Of a stretch of DNA of 64,000 bases, positions 18,421-27,825 are shown one piece after another. Source of the stretch: Prosthecobacter sp. (lineage in GTDB: Bacteria > Verrucomicrobiota > Verrucomicrobiia > Verrucomicrobiales > Verrucomicrobiaceae); the NCBI GenBank assembly GCA_019186985.1, contig JABARQ010000007.1, positions 1 through 64,000 on the forward strand, given 5' to 3'. How positions within the stretch are numbered: the stretch's first letter is position 1; each line of letters opens with the position of its first letter. The translations under genes and the position numbers were made by a program. Under the pieces are notes generated by a model. It had not been told where the DNA came from and searched no databases. It saw only the letters and a program-made list of their open reading frames with translations.

Positions 18421-19101
18421 ATGCCAGACCCGCTTTGGATGACTTTTCCCCTGCTCGACGCCCTGCCCGGCTTTGCACATCGCTTCACCCTCCGGCACCC
18501 TTCCATCGCCGTGGATGCGGAACGAGCCGAGGCCGTGGAACGGCTCTGGTCCTGGCACCGCTCCCAGGCTGGTGAGATGGGCTTCCCTCCGGAAAGCCTC
18601 TGCATCGCCGAACAGGTCCACGGCAGGGGCGTGGCCGTGCTTCATGAACCTTCTCCACAGGCCGTCCCGCAGGTTGACGGAATCATCTCCGCGCGTCCTG
18701 GCCTGGTGATCGGCATCTATGTCGCCGACTGCGGCGCCATCTATCTGGCCGACCCGGTCAGCGGCGCCTTTGGCGTCCTGCATTCCGGCAAAAAAGGTTC
18801 GGAACTGGGCATTGCAGCCGAGGGCATCCGCCTGATGCAGCAGCACTTCGGAGCCAGGCCGGAAGACATCCGCGTCCAGATCGCCCCATGCATCCGGCCT
18901 CCGGCCTATGAGGTGGACTTCGCCGGACAGATCCGCGACGGCTGCCTCGCCGCAGGCATCCGCCCGGAGCACTACCAGGACTGCGGCATCTGCACCAGCT
19001 CGGACCCGGATCGCTACTATTCCTACCGCCTGGAAAAAGGCCGCACGGGCAGGATGCTCGCCCTGCTCGGCAGGCCCGTCATTTCGCCAGCGGCAGGATG
19101 A
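18421..19101 (+). CDS. PgeF/YfiH-like (laccase-domain) protein, divergent active site
   Basis: I started the 226-aa protein at 18421 (MPDPLWMTF); the ATG at 18439 is also possible, and an extension to 18307 runs into the divergent neighbour. The family marks are EQVHGRGVAV, ADCGAIYLAD and LHSGKKGSELGIA. In typical family members the third motif is HAGWRG, so this site is altered though His and Cys are kept. A C-terminal CTSSDPDRYYSYR matches the family ending. Characterised members are purine-nucleoside phosphorylase-type enzymes or peptidoglycan-editing factors. The end overlaps the convergent hydrolase gene by 23 bp. Confidence 0.82.
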   Translation: MPDPLWMTFPLLDALPGFAHRFTLRHPSIAVDAERAEAVERLWSWHRSQAGEMGFPPESLCIAEQVHGRGVAVLHEPSPQAVPQVDGIISARPGLVIGIYVADCGAIYLADPVSGAFGVLHSGKKGSELGIAAEGIRLMQQHFGARPEDIRVQIAPCIRPPAYEVDFAGQIRDGCLAAGIRPEHYQDCGICTSSDPDRYYSYRLEKGRTGRMLALLGRPVISPAAG

Positions 19102-20731
19102 TCCGCGAGGGATGAAGGCGGTCGTGCCAGATCGTGTTGGTGGCCGCCCTCGCATCCTTGAGCCAGTCTCGGACCTGGGGATGTCCGGTCTGGCTGTTCG
19201 GCTCATAGAGCGGCGCGCCGCTGCTGGCGATGGTGACGCGGATGCGATGCCCCCTGGCAAAGAGCATGCTGGTCCAGCCGACGTGCCAGTGCAGCCGGGC
19301 CGGGTCACCGGGCTTGAGCAAAGTTTGTTGATCCCAGCCGTGGCGGTAGCGGGCGCGCATCGGGTAGTCCATGAGCAGGATGCTGCGCCCGTCCGGATAG
19401 ACGTCACAGACCCGCAGGATGACGTCGGTGTCCGGGGCTGTTGAACTCAGCCACACCTCGGCCTTCACCTCGCCGTTCCACTCCACCGGCTCCTCCAGGG
19501 GGGCCGTGGTCCAGGTGAGGACCTCCTTCTGCTCCTCAAAGGACCTGGCATCCTTCGCCCCGGGAAAGGAGCGGCCGGGAATCTGCATGGGGCTGGCCGG
19601 ATCGGATTCATAGCTGGTGGCGCTCTTTTCATGCTCGGGCGCCTTGTCGAACAACAGGCCTCCCTCGTGAAGGTACAGGCTGCCGGCCTTCGGTGCCGGA
19701 GGCCAGTCGGCGGCGCTGCGCCACTCATTGCCCGGTGCTCCCGGCTCTCCAACGGCCCCCATGACGTAATAGCGAACGGCCGGCTCCTTCTCGATGCCGT
19801 TGTCCGCCCCTTTTAACCAATGATCAAACCAGCGCACCATGTGCTCCACCTCGGGCCAGGTGGCGTTTTCGGGATAGGCAAGATCACCGACCTTGCTGCC
19901 CTTGTTCAGCCGTCCGTGCAGCCAGGGGCCGAGCAGCAGCCACTGCCTGCCGCGTGAATTTACACCGCCCTGGTGCTGGCGTCCGATGAAGCTGGCCACG
20001 CTGCCCTGGACCATGAAGTCGTACCAGCTGCCAATGGTGAAGCAGGGCACGTCCATCTCGGCAAAATGCAGCGTGCAGTCCTCGGCGCGCCAGTAGTCGT
20101 CATAGTTCGGATGCTGGTCCCACTCGGCCAGCAGGGCGTCATTGTCAGACGGGTTCCGGCAGTTCGCGCCAAAATCGGCAAAGCGGCCGGGCCGCGTGAC
20201 GCCGCCGATGCGATAGCCCTCATGAAACAGGCTCAGGCCGGTGTCCACCATGTACTGGCAGACCAGGTGGGGAGGACGCGTCACCGCGAGGAAGTTCTGC
20301 GCAAAGCCTCCCTGGGAACTGCCGAAGGTGCCCGCCTTGCCTGTGCACCACGGCTGCGCAGCCAGCCATTCACAGGTGTCATAACCATCTTTTTGCTCAC
20401 CCCAGGCCAGCGCCCGGTAGCCGACATAGCGGCCCTCGCTTTCCTGCGAGCCGCGGAAGTTGACCATGGCCACCGCATAACCTCGCCGCGCCAGGTCGGC
20501 GGCGTTTTTCCGAGTTCCGGCCCCGCTGATGTCCGCATAACGCTGCTCGAAGACCACAGGCCACCTGCCCTCGCCTTCCGGAAGATAGAGGTAGGCCGAG
20601 AGACGGATGCCATCGCGCATCGGGATCATCACATGCTGCTCCCGGACGCCGCCAAGGTCGAGCGGCGGAAGGTCCTTGGACCGGAGAAGGCCTGTGCAAA
20701 GCAGGAACAGCAGGAGGGTGCGGGAGCTCAT
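19079..20731 (-). CDS. CocE/NonD-family secreted alpha/beta hydrolase (X-Pro peptidase-like)
   Basis: The 550-aa protein has a short N-terminal hydrophobic signal (about 1-17). The alpha/beta-hydrolase domain carries the nucleophile elbow GSSQGGF (about residue 138) and an MRDGIRLSAYLYLPEG opening typical of the CocE/NonD family. A C-terminal jelly-roll domain (about 400-550) contains SSTAPDTDVILRVCDVYPDGRS. Members cleave esters or amides, including N-terminal X-Pro dipeptides and acylated substrates; this substrate is unknown. It is the last gene in a minus-strand run, 37 bp after dus. Confidence 0.9.
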   Translation of the reverse strand: MSSRTLLLFLLCTGLLRSKDLPPLDLGGVREQHVMIPMRDGIRLSAYLYLPEGEGRWPVVFEQRYADISGAGTRKNAADLARRGYAVAMVNFRGSQESEGRYVGYRALAWGEQKDGYDTCEWLAAQPWCTGKAGTFGSSQGGFAQNFLAVTRPPHLVCQYMVDTGLSLFHEGYRIGGVTRPGRFADFGANCRNPSDNDALLAEWDQHPNYDDYWRAEDCTLHFAEMDVPCFTIGSWYDFMVQGSVASFIGRQHQGGVNSRGRQWLLLGPWLHGRLNKGSKVGDLAYPENATWPEVEHMVRWFDHWLKGADNGIEKEPAVRYYVMGAVGEPGAPGNEWRSAADWPPAPKAGSLYLHEGGLLFDKAPEHEKSATSYESDPASPMQIPGRSFPGAKDARSFEEQKEVLTWTTAPLEEPVEWNGEVKAEVWLSSTAPDTDVILRVCDVYPDGRSILLMDYPMRARYRHGWDQQTLLKPGDPARLHWHVGWTSMLFARGHRIRVTIASSGAPLYEPNSQTGHPQVRDWLKDARAATNTIWHDRLHPSRIILPLAK

Positions 20732-20768
20732 GACGGGAAGCTACTACGATCCCCCGCCCGCCTCCTTC

Positions 20769-21788
20769 TCAGTCCAGGGCGCTGAATCCGCAAAAGACGC
20801 TGGATTCCACGGGAGGCCGCACCGGCAGAGGCTCGTCCCGGTCCAGGTGCTCACGGCAGATGCTGAAAAACTCGTCCTCGGCCGCAGCACGGCGGATGCG
20901 GTGCTCAAACCTGCCTTCATCAATGCCGGTGCTGATGAAGACCATGTAGCGCTTCATCTTCTGCACTTGCTTCTCCGGGCAGGGCGACCGGTGAAATGCA
21001 GCCGTCTCCTCATAAAGCCGGTGAACATACTCCAGCAGGTCGCGGCGCCCTGGAGACGGGGCCGTCCGGCCCTCCCAGTGCGCGCGCAGCTGCGCAAACA
21101 GCCAGGGATTGCGGATCGCCCCCCGCCCAATCATCAGCCCGGCGGCGCCGGTGCGCCGCAGGTAGGCCGCGCCGGTGGGCACATCGACCACGTTGCCGTT
21201 GGCGATCACCGGACAGGTCATCGCCTGCACCGCCATGGCCACGCATTCAGGATGCACCGGTGTCTTGTAGGCGTCACGAACGGTGCGTCCATGAATGGTC
21301 AGCATCTGGATGTCATGCTTCTGAAACACCTCCAGCAGCCTGGGAAACTCGGCCTTGTCGGCATAACCAACTCTGCATTTCACGGTGAACCTGCCCTGGA
21401 TCGTACCGCGCAGCGCCCGAAGGATTTCATCCACGCGCTCCGGCTGCCGCAGCAGGCCGCCGCCTGCGTCCTTCCGGCAGACGACCGGCGCCGGGCAGCC
21501 CAGGTTCAGGTCGATGCCAGCCACCGGATGCCTTTCCAGCTCCCGGGCCGTGCGCAGCAGGGCGGGAATGTCCTGGCCGATCATCTGGGCGATCACCGGC
21601 CTGCCCGTTTCATTTTCCGTGATGGAGCGCAGAGTGGCGGCGTCCAGGCAGGAATCCGGCGTCACCCGAAAGTATTCGGTCACATACAGGTCCGGCCCGC
21701 CATAGCCCGCCAGCAGCCGCATGAACGGCAGGTCGGTGACGTCCTGCATGGGGGCGAGGACAAGGGCGGGTCGGTGTTCGGGAAGCAC
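20769..21788 (-). CDS. dus: tRNA-dihydrouridine synthase
   Basis: The 339-aa flavoenzyme opens with LAPMQDVTDLPFMRLL, continues with NLGCPAPVVCRKDAGGGLL (which includes the catalytic Cys), then VKCRVGYAD, IHGRTV, ANGNVVD and MIGRGAIRNPWLF. It reduces uridine to dihydrouridine in tRNA D loops. Motifs fit the DusB-like group, but the specific subtype is not certain. It is 17 bp after the MoxR gene on the same strand. Confidence 0.94.
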   Translation of the reverse strand: MLPEHRPALVLAPMQDVTDLPFMRLLAGYGGPDLYVTEYFRVTPDSCLDAATLRSITENETGRPVIAQMIGQDIPALLRTARELERHPVAGIDLNLGCPAPVVCRKDAGGGLLRQPERVDEILRALRGTIQGRFTVKCRVGYADKAEFPRLLEVFQKHDIQMLTIHGRTVRDAYKTPVHPECVAMAVQAMTCPVIANGNVVDVPTGAAYLRRTGAAGLMIGRGAIRNPWLFAQLRAHWEGRTAPSPGRRDLLEYVHRLYEETAAFHRSPCPEKQVQKMKRYMVFISTGIDEGRFEHRIRRAAAEDEFFSICREHLDRDEPLPVRPPVESSVFCGFSALD

Positions 21789-21805
21789 AAGGACTTCCCT
21801 CTAGC

Positions 21806-22819
<1,014 letters not shown>

Positions 22820-22876
22820 AAACGCGTGCACATCAAAACAGCGTCAGACGTGCCAAGCTATCAGCCGATGAGCGCT

Positions 22877-23602
22877 TCAGCCAAGGCCAAGCAGCCTTTT
22901 CAGGGCCGCCGCGTCCGCCGTGGTCGCCAGCAGGTAGCTGACCGGTCCATCGCTCCACGCGGCCAGGTTCCAGCCATCCAGGGCCGTCAGCTTCGGTTCC
23001 TCGGGCGGTCTTCCCCTGGGCCCGGCATTCTCGATGATCACCAGATGCGCCTCCCTGCCATCTTCCAGCTGGAAGCAGATGATCGTGGCCGGATGCCCTC
23101 CCGCCTGGATGAGCTTGCAGCCAAAGGTGCGCGTTTGATCCATCCTTCCAGGCATGCGCCCCGGGCTGGGCGAATGGCGGGCGTCCAGGTAGCCGCGCAG
23201 GGCCTCCAGGCTCCCCGCCCTTTCCGTCAGGCGCGTCCGGCCATGCTCGAGCTGCCTGACGACCACCATCGCCTCGTCCTGCCAGGATGTCTCCGGCCCA
23301 GGCCCTGGCCGAACCAACAATCCTCCCAGGAGCAGCACTGCGGCGGCGGCGGCGAACCAGGGAGTCCGCTTCCAGACAGTCCGGTGCCGTGAGCCTGCAT
23401 CCAGGACCAGGAGCCTCTCCCTCAATCCGGCGGGAACTTCTTCAGGCATGGCCCCGGCCACCCTCTCATCAAAGCTCCGCCGACGATCCGTCCAGGCAGC
23501 CAGGGCGGCATCCTGCTCCAGCAGGGTGCGAGCCTCCTCCGAGAGGTCCTGGGGACGCAGTGTCGTGGCGTCGAGTTCGAGTCTGGCTTCTTCGTGGGTC
23601 AC
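22877..23602 (-). CDS. Putative membrane anti-sigma factor
   Basis: The 241-aa product has about 80 cytoplasmic residues, one membrane helix (about 101-115, WFAAAAAVLLLGGLLV) and an outer domain of about 120 residues. No zinc-binding HxxxCxxC motif is visible. Its start overlaps the stop of the ECF sigma gene by 4 bp (23599-23602), the classic sigma/anti-sigma layout. The outer domain is not recognised. The call rests on topology and linkage. Confidence 0.78.
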   Translation of the reverse strand: MTHEEARLELDATTLRPQDLSEEARTLLEQDAALAAWTDRRRSFDERVAGAMPEEVPAGLRERLLVLDAGSRHRTVWKRTPWFAAAAAVLLLGGLLVRPGPGPETSWQDEAMVVVRQLEHGRTRLTERAGSLEALRGYLDARHSPSPGRMPGRMDQTRTFGCKLIQAGGHPATIICFQLEDGREAHLVIIENAGPRGRPPEEPKLTALDGWNLAAWSDGPVSYLLATTADAAALKRLLGLG

Positions 23603-24201
23603 GGCCGGGGTAGTGAGAGGAGGTTGGATGGCGCGTTGTCGTCCTGCAGGCTGCGCAGGATGGAGCGCAGGCGGTCCTTGGCTCGGGACAGACGTGACAT
23701 GACGGTGCCGACAGGAACTCCCAACGTGTCGGCTATCTCCCGGTAGGACAGCTCCTTGAGGTAAAAAAGCACCAGCGGCGCGCGATGGCCAGGATCCAGC
23801 CGCTCCAGCGCCTCTTGCAGCGTGGCGCTGTCCACCCGCGGCTCGGGCTCATCCTCCGCCGGCTCTTCCACACCATGCAGGTCCGGTTCAAACTCGACCT
23901 CCGGATGCCGCACCTCGCGCCTGGCCTGCCCCAGCCATTCACGGTAAAGCGTGGTGAAGAGCCAGGTCTTCACCTTCGTCCTGTCCCGGAGCGTGTGCCC
24001 CTTCCTGGCCCATTGCAGGAAGGTCTGCTGAACCAAATCTTCGGCAACGTCCGCACGCCGGCACATGCTCAGGGCGAACCGGTGGAGGCCCTGGTAATGG
24101 GCGTCCACGATCTGCTGGAAGCTGGGCGCGGGTTCCGTCACACGGAGTTCTGGGCGGGCTGTCGTCGGCGGAGCAAAGCCCGGCTGGAGGGCGATTTCCA
24201 T
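23599..24201 (-). CDS. ECF-type RNA polymerase sigma factor
   Basis: The 200-aa protein has region 2 at about 30-100 (HRFALSMCRRADVAEDLVQQTFLQ, then KTWLFTTLYREWL) and region 4 at about 135-190 (LPxxHRAPLVLFYLKELSYREIADTLGVPVGTVMSRLSRAKDRL, shown here in outline). This is a standard RpoE-like ECF layout, distinct from the factor at 2860. It is coupled to the putative anti-sigma gene by a 4-bp overlap and follows rsgA by 69 bp. Confidence 0.94.
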   Translation of the reverse strand: MEIALQPGFAPPTTARPELRVTEPAPSFQQIVDAHYQGLHRFALSMCRRADVAEDLVQQTFLQWARKGHTLRDRTKVKTWLFTTLYREWLGQARREVRHPEVEFEPDLHGVEEPAEDEPEPRVDSATLQEALERLDPGHRAPLVLFYLKELSYREIADTLGVPVGTVMSRLSRAKDRLRSILRSLQDDNAPSNLLSLPRP

Positions 24202-24270
24202 GATTTCATGAGTTCACAGCCTGTGAGAGCACCTCACGGCCGGCTTATTCCCGGCAAAAAGGTGCTTTTT

Positions 24271-25389
24271 TCAGGCCCTCGGCCTGAGGTCACGCTCGAT
24301 GTCGATCCGGTCCTCCCGGTTCCGCGCCTTGATCTTGTGATCACGCTTGCTGATGCGCTCGACGGTCATCTGCCGCTTCTTCTGACGCTTCTTCAGCTTC
24401 GCAATCTCATCCTCCAGCTTGAGGAATCCTTCCAGGCGCTCCGGGTCCAGGACTCCCTCCGCAAGCGCCTCACGCAGGGCGCAGCCGGCGTCGGTGCCAT
24501 GCTTGCAGTCGTGAAAGCGGCAGGACGACGCCAGTTCCTCGATGTCGGCAAAGGATTCCCGCAGCGTGGCCTCGTCCGTCCACATCTGCACCTCCTTGAT
24601 CCCCGGGTTGTCCACCAGGACGCCACCTCGTGGAAGCAAAATAAGTTCGCGCGCCGTGGTCGTGTGCCGCCCCTTGCCGGTAAGCTCGTTCACCTCGGCC
24701 ACCCACTGCCATTCGTCCCCCGCCAGGGCGTTGACCATGGCCGACTTGCCGACGCCGCTGGAGCCGATGAGAGCCACGGTGACCCCCTTCTTGAAGTAGG
24801 CCTTCAGGGCCTTCAGACCCTTGTTTTCCAGGACGCTGGTGACATGCACCCCGCACTCCGGATTGAGCGCCCGGATCTCCTCCACGGCCGCCGCATGCTG
24901 TTCCTTGCTGAAGAGGTCCGCCTTGTTCAGCACGACCACCGCCCTCGCGCCGCTGCGCCGGATGAGCGTGAAGTAGCGCTCCAGGCGCCGCAGGCTGTAG
25001 TCCGGCCCCACCTCGGTCACGACCATGACCACGTCCACGTTCGCCACCAGCACCTGCTCTTCGCTGCTGCTGCCGGGGGCCTTGCGGGAAAAGCAGGTCC
25101 GCCTTGGCAGTCGGGCGCGGATCACGGCGTCGTCACCGGTGATGTCCAGCGCCACCCAGTCACCGACGGCGGGCAGCTCGGCATCGGTTTCGGCATCGTG
25201 ATAAACCCTGCCACCGAGGATGCAGTCCAGCTCATCAAAATCGTCGTCTTCAAAGACCAGGCAGCCATAGCTGACCTTGTTGTCGCGCAGCAGCCGAGCC
25301 GGCTTCCAGCCCTGCTTTTGATAAGGGGCGAAATCCTGGTCGAGCTGATTGTTCCAGCCGAGGTCTTCGCGGGTGATCTTGCGGGGCAT
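24271..25389 (-). CDS. rsgA: Ribosome small-subunit-dependent GTPase A
   Basis: The 372-aa protein has the circularly permuted GTPase order of RsgA: an N-terminal OB-fold, then NKAD (G4), GSSGVGKSAM (G1) and DNPGIKE (G3). A C-terminal zinc site follows, with Cys and His in SSCRFHDCKHGTDAGC. It helps mature the 30S subunit. The long Lys/Arg-rich C-terminal tail is typical of the longer family members. The gene is 34 bp after the amidotransferase-like gene on the same strand. Confidence 0.95.
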   Translation of the reverse strand: MPRKITREDLGWNNQLDQDFAPYQKQGWKPARLLRDNKVSYGCLVFEDDDFDELDCILGGRVYHDAETDAELPAVGDWVALDITGDDAVIRARLPRRTCFSRKAPGSSSEEQVLVANVDVVMVVTEVGPDYSLRRLERYFTLIRRSGARAVVVLNKADLFSKEQHAAAVEEIRALNPECGVHVTSVLENKGLKALKAYFKKGVTVALIGSSGVGKSAMVNALAGDEWQWVAEVNELTGKGRHTTTARELILLPRGGVLVDNPGIKEVQMWTDEATLRESFADIEELASSCRFHDCKHGTDAGCALREALAEGVLDPERLEGFLKLEDEIAKLKKRQKKRQMTVERISKRDHKIKARNREDRIDIERDLRPRA

Positions 25390-25423
25390 GATCGGAAAAA
25401 CGGCTCAGCAGGAGGGCCCGCGC

Positions 25424-27409
25424 TTAAAGCAGGGTGTCGTAGGCCCGGCCTTCCCTCTTGTCGTAGAAGTTCATGAACGCGCGGTTCACCGTGGCAAAGC
25501 CGCCCGGAGTCGGGTAGTCACCGCTGAAATACCAGTCGCCAAAGCTCGGCCCGCCGGCGAGGTCGAGCGCGGCGTGCAGTCCGGGGATGGTCTGGAAGAT
25601 GATCCTGACCTCGCCCTTCCAGTTGGTCCGGGCCGGATAGACAAGCTGCGAAATCTTGGCGGAGATCTCCTCGTCGCTGAACGGCGCATAGACGGCCTTC
25701 ACAGCGTTGCGCATCTCCTGGCGCGGCTTCTTCAGCTCGGCCTTGCAGGCATCGTAGGTGTCACGCAGCACGGACCTCAGCCCGCGCTCCTTGAGCAGCT
25801 CCACCGCCGCCTGGAAGGCGATGAACTTGCCCAGCTCCGACATGTCGATGCCATAGCAGTCAGGATAGCGGATCTGCGGAGCCGTGGAGAGCACGACGAT
25901 GCGCCGCGGGTTTGTCCGCGCCAGGATCCGCAGGAGCGAGGTCTTCAGCGTGGTGCCGCGAACGATGCTGTCGTCAATGACCACCAGGCTGTCCTTTTCC
26001 GTCACGCTGCCGTAGGTGATGTCATAAACGCTGGAGACCAGCTCATCACGCCCGTTTTCCGAGGCGATGAAGGTGCGCATCTTGATGTCCTTGTGCGCGA
26101 TCTTCTCGGCCCGCGGCCAGTTGCGCAGCACCAGGTCATCCAGCTTCGCCTCGTCAAACTCGCCCTTCTTCAGCATTTCCATGAGCGCATCCTTCACGGC
26201 CACCCGGCGGCTCTTGCGCAGGCCGTCAAGGAATCCGAAATAGGCCGTCTCGGCGGTGTTTGGAATGAAGCTGAGCACGGAATGCTCAAAGTCATTGTCG
26301 ATGGCCTGCACGACCTGCTCGACCAGCTGCTCGCCCAGGCGCTTGCGCTGCCTGTAGATTTCGGAGTCGTTGCCGCGGGAGAAGTAGATCCGCTCAAACG
26401 AGCAGGGCTTGGGCTCACGCACCTCCGTGAACTTCTCCATCGAGAAGCTTCCACAGCTCTTCATGACGGCCACATGCGCCGGTGGCAGCTCCTTCACCTC
26501 CTCCTCAGGCACCTCGAGCACGGACATCAGCGCCACACGCTCGGAGGCGAAGGCCAGCACTTCGTCATTCTCATAATACCAGCACGGCCGGATGCCGCTG
26601 GGGTCGCGCATGACAAACAGGTCGCCGCTGCCGATCACCCCGACGATGGCATAACCACCGTCCCAGATCTGGGCTGACTTGCGCACCACCTCGGCCACGT
26701 CAAGCCGCTGGCTGATGTGCCTGGGAATCTCCGCCCCGGGCATGCCGCTGTCACGCAGCTCGTGATAAAGCTGCGTGTGCGCCTCGTCGAGCTGGAAGCC
26801 GATCTCCTCCATCACGCTCTGCGTGTCCGTGCCAAACACCGGATGCTGGCCGCGCTGCATCATCACGCGGTTGAGCTCTCCGGAGTTGGTGAGGTTGAAG
26901 TTGCCCATCACCATCAGGCTGCGGGTGGGCCAGGTGCTGCGACGCATGTAAGGATGCAGGCAGCCCTTGCCAAGGCCTCCGGAGGTGCCGTAGCGCAGGT
27001 GGCCGATGTTGATCTCGCCCGCCAGGTCAAACTCACGCTTGATGGCGGCCGGGTCCTCCTCAAAGGGCGGCAGCTCCACACCTGTCTCGTGCCGCTCCTC
27101 CTTGCGCCGACCGTCAATGCGCCGGGCGATGCGCTTGTAGTCCTTGCGGATGTCGCTGAAAACCTCGCCCATCTGCTCCACGGACACGTCAAACCGCTCA
27201 CGAAACAGGTAGGGTGATCCCGGCGGCATGTCGAGCTTGCAGCAGCCGATGCCGATGCCGTCCTGACCACGGTTGCGCTGCTTGGCCATGAGGGAGGCCA
27301 GCAGGTTGAAGCCATAAAGGGCGGTCCCATAGGTGTCCTGGTAGTAGGCCAGGGGCTTCTTCAGTCGGACTACGGCCAGGCCGCATTCATGTCGGATGGG
27401 ATCGCTCAT
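25424..27409 (-). CDS. Long amidophosphoribosyltransferase-like protein (Ntn glutaminase + PRTase)
   Basis: I started the 661-aa protein at MSDPIRHECGLAVV, placing the likely nucleophile Cys at residue 9; longer starts are possible. The N-terminal domain is a class-II glutamine amidotransferase (CGLAVV, RNRGQDGIGIG, HLRYGTSG). The C-terminal domain is a type-I PRTase with the PRPP loop VVIDDSIVRGTT. These are the two halves of PurF, which makes 5-phosphoribosylamine from PRPP and glutamine. It is about 150 aa longer than typical PurF and lacks the usual LQHRGQ wording, resembling the long forms known in Bacteroidetes-type genomes. Whether it is the purine enzyme is open. Confidence 0.85.
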   Translation of the reverse strand: MSDPIRHECGLAVVRLKKPLAYYQDTYGTALYGFNLLASLMAKQRNRGQDGIGIGCCKLDMPPGSPYLFRERFDVSVEQMGEVFSDIRKDYKRIARRIDGRRKEERHETGVELPPFEEDPAAIKREFDLAGEINIGHLRYGTSGGLGKGCLHPYMRRSTWPTRSLMVMGNFNLTNSGELNRVMMQRGQHPVFGTDTQSVMEEIGFQLDEAHTQLYHELRDSGMPGAEIPRHISQRLDVAEVVRKSAQIWDGGYAIVGVIGSGDLFVMRDPSGIRPCWYYENDEVLAFASERVALMSVLEVPEEEVKELPPAHVAVMKSCGSFSMEKFTEVREPKPCSFERIYFSRGNDSEIYRQRKRLGEQLVEQVVQAIDNDFEHSVLSFIPNTAETAYFGFLDGLRKSRRVAVKDALMEMLKKGEFDEAKLDDLVLRNWPRAEKIAHKDIKMRTFIASENGRDELVSSVYDITYGSVTEKDSLVVIDDSIVRGTTLKTSLLRILARTNPRRIVVLSTAPQIRYPDCYGIDMSELGKFIAFQAAVELLKERGLRSVLRDTYDACKAELKKPRQEMRNAVKAVYAPFSDEEISAKISQLVYPARTNWKGEVRIIFQTIPGLHAALDLAGGPSFGDWYFSGDYPTPGGFATVNRAFMNFYDKREGRAYDTLL

Positions 27410-27556
27410 TCGGGAATGGGAGAGCAACCACCCTTGGCAGCGTTTGAAGGGAGCGCAAGGCTGGAAGCCATGATGTTTTACGCTCCTCGCTCACCAAACT
27501 CGCCCCGTCCCTGGCTTTTCCTCCACAATACGACTTCCTGGGCTGAAAAAGACCAT

Positions 27557-27584
27557 TTGCCAGAACCTCGCCGCGCCCTAGAAT
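27557..27584 (+). promoter_or_regulatory. Near-consensus sigma-70 promoter of the citramalate synthase leader
   Basis: TTGCCA (27557-27562, 5 of 6) and TAGAAT (27579-27584, 5 of 6) are 16 bp apart. The predicted transcript start, near 27591, is only about 5 bases before the leader ORF ATG at 27596. Confidence 0.65.
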
Positions 27585-27595
27585 CCGCGCCGTTC

Positions 27596-27655
27596 ATGGT
27601 CCGTCCAGCCACCAGCATTGCCATTCGAATTAGCCGCGGGCTCCTCTGCGCGTAA
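27596..27655 (+). CDS. Candidate leader peptide for attenuation of citramalate synthase
   Basis: This 19-codon ORF encodes MVRPATSIAIRISRGLLCA, with three Ile codons (all ATT) and two adjacent Leu codons (CTC) just before the stop. It starts almost directly at the predicted transcript start. Its stop codon lies in the loop of a hairpin. The downstream gene makes the first committed intermediate of isoleucine by the citramalate route. Composition, position and structure are those of a branched-chain amino-acid leader peptide. The downstream gene prefers ATC in nearly all places I read, so the ATT runs may be slow codons. No homology is known to me, so this is inference. Confidence 0.55.
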   Translation: MVRPATSIAIRISRGLLCA

Positions 27656-27717
27656 CGCAGCCGTTGGAGTCCGTCATTTCTGGCAATCGCCAGGCACCCC
27701 CAGGTGCCTGGAACGGC
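27638..27717 (+). promoter_or_regulatory. Competing hairpins in the citramalate synthase leader (putative attenuator)
   Basis: Stem A pairs GGGCTCC (27638-27644) with GGAGTCC (27666-27672) and encloses CTGCG/CGCAG (27646-27660), whose loop holds the leader stop codon. Stem B is CTGGC-AATC-GCCAG (27680-27693). Stem C is the perfect 9-bp CCAGGCACC/GGTGCCTGG (27690-27711) and excludes stem B. GCCGTT (27660-27665) can also pair with AACGGC (27712-27717), excluding part of stem A. No T-run follows stem C, so control by intrinsic termination is not shown. Confidence 0.55.
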
Positions 27718-27825
27718 AAAAAGCCTTCCGCGTTTCACCCCCAGCCGTCCTCATTCGTCCGCGGCTTTCGTGAACCTCCTTCCTGACAAGACGCCCCTCG
27801 ACCCTTTGACCCGATTTTAATTCCC

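Larger units (their letters stand above)
27410..27825. other. Divergent intergenic region with regulatory leader
   Basis: Between the amidotransferase-like gene and the citramalate synthase gene lie about 416 bases. The right half holds the promoter, short leader ORF and hairpins listed separately. In the left half (27410..27556) I see nothing convincing. The longer ORFs crossing it on both strands look like chance frames. Confidence 0.7.

Noticed and set aside
27690..27720. Strong 9-bp hairpin as an intrinsic terminator
   Set aside because: The following bases are AACGGCAAAAAG on the plus strand with no T-run, and none follows on the minus strand. Kept as a regulatory hairpin instead.
27478..27738. 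86-codon minus-strand ORF in the gap before cimA
   Set aside because: No recognisable features, Arg-rich composition, and it overlaps the leader structures; chance frame.
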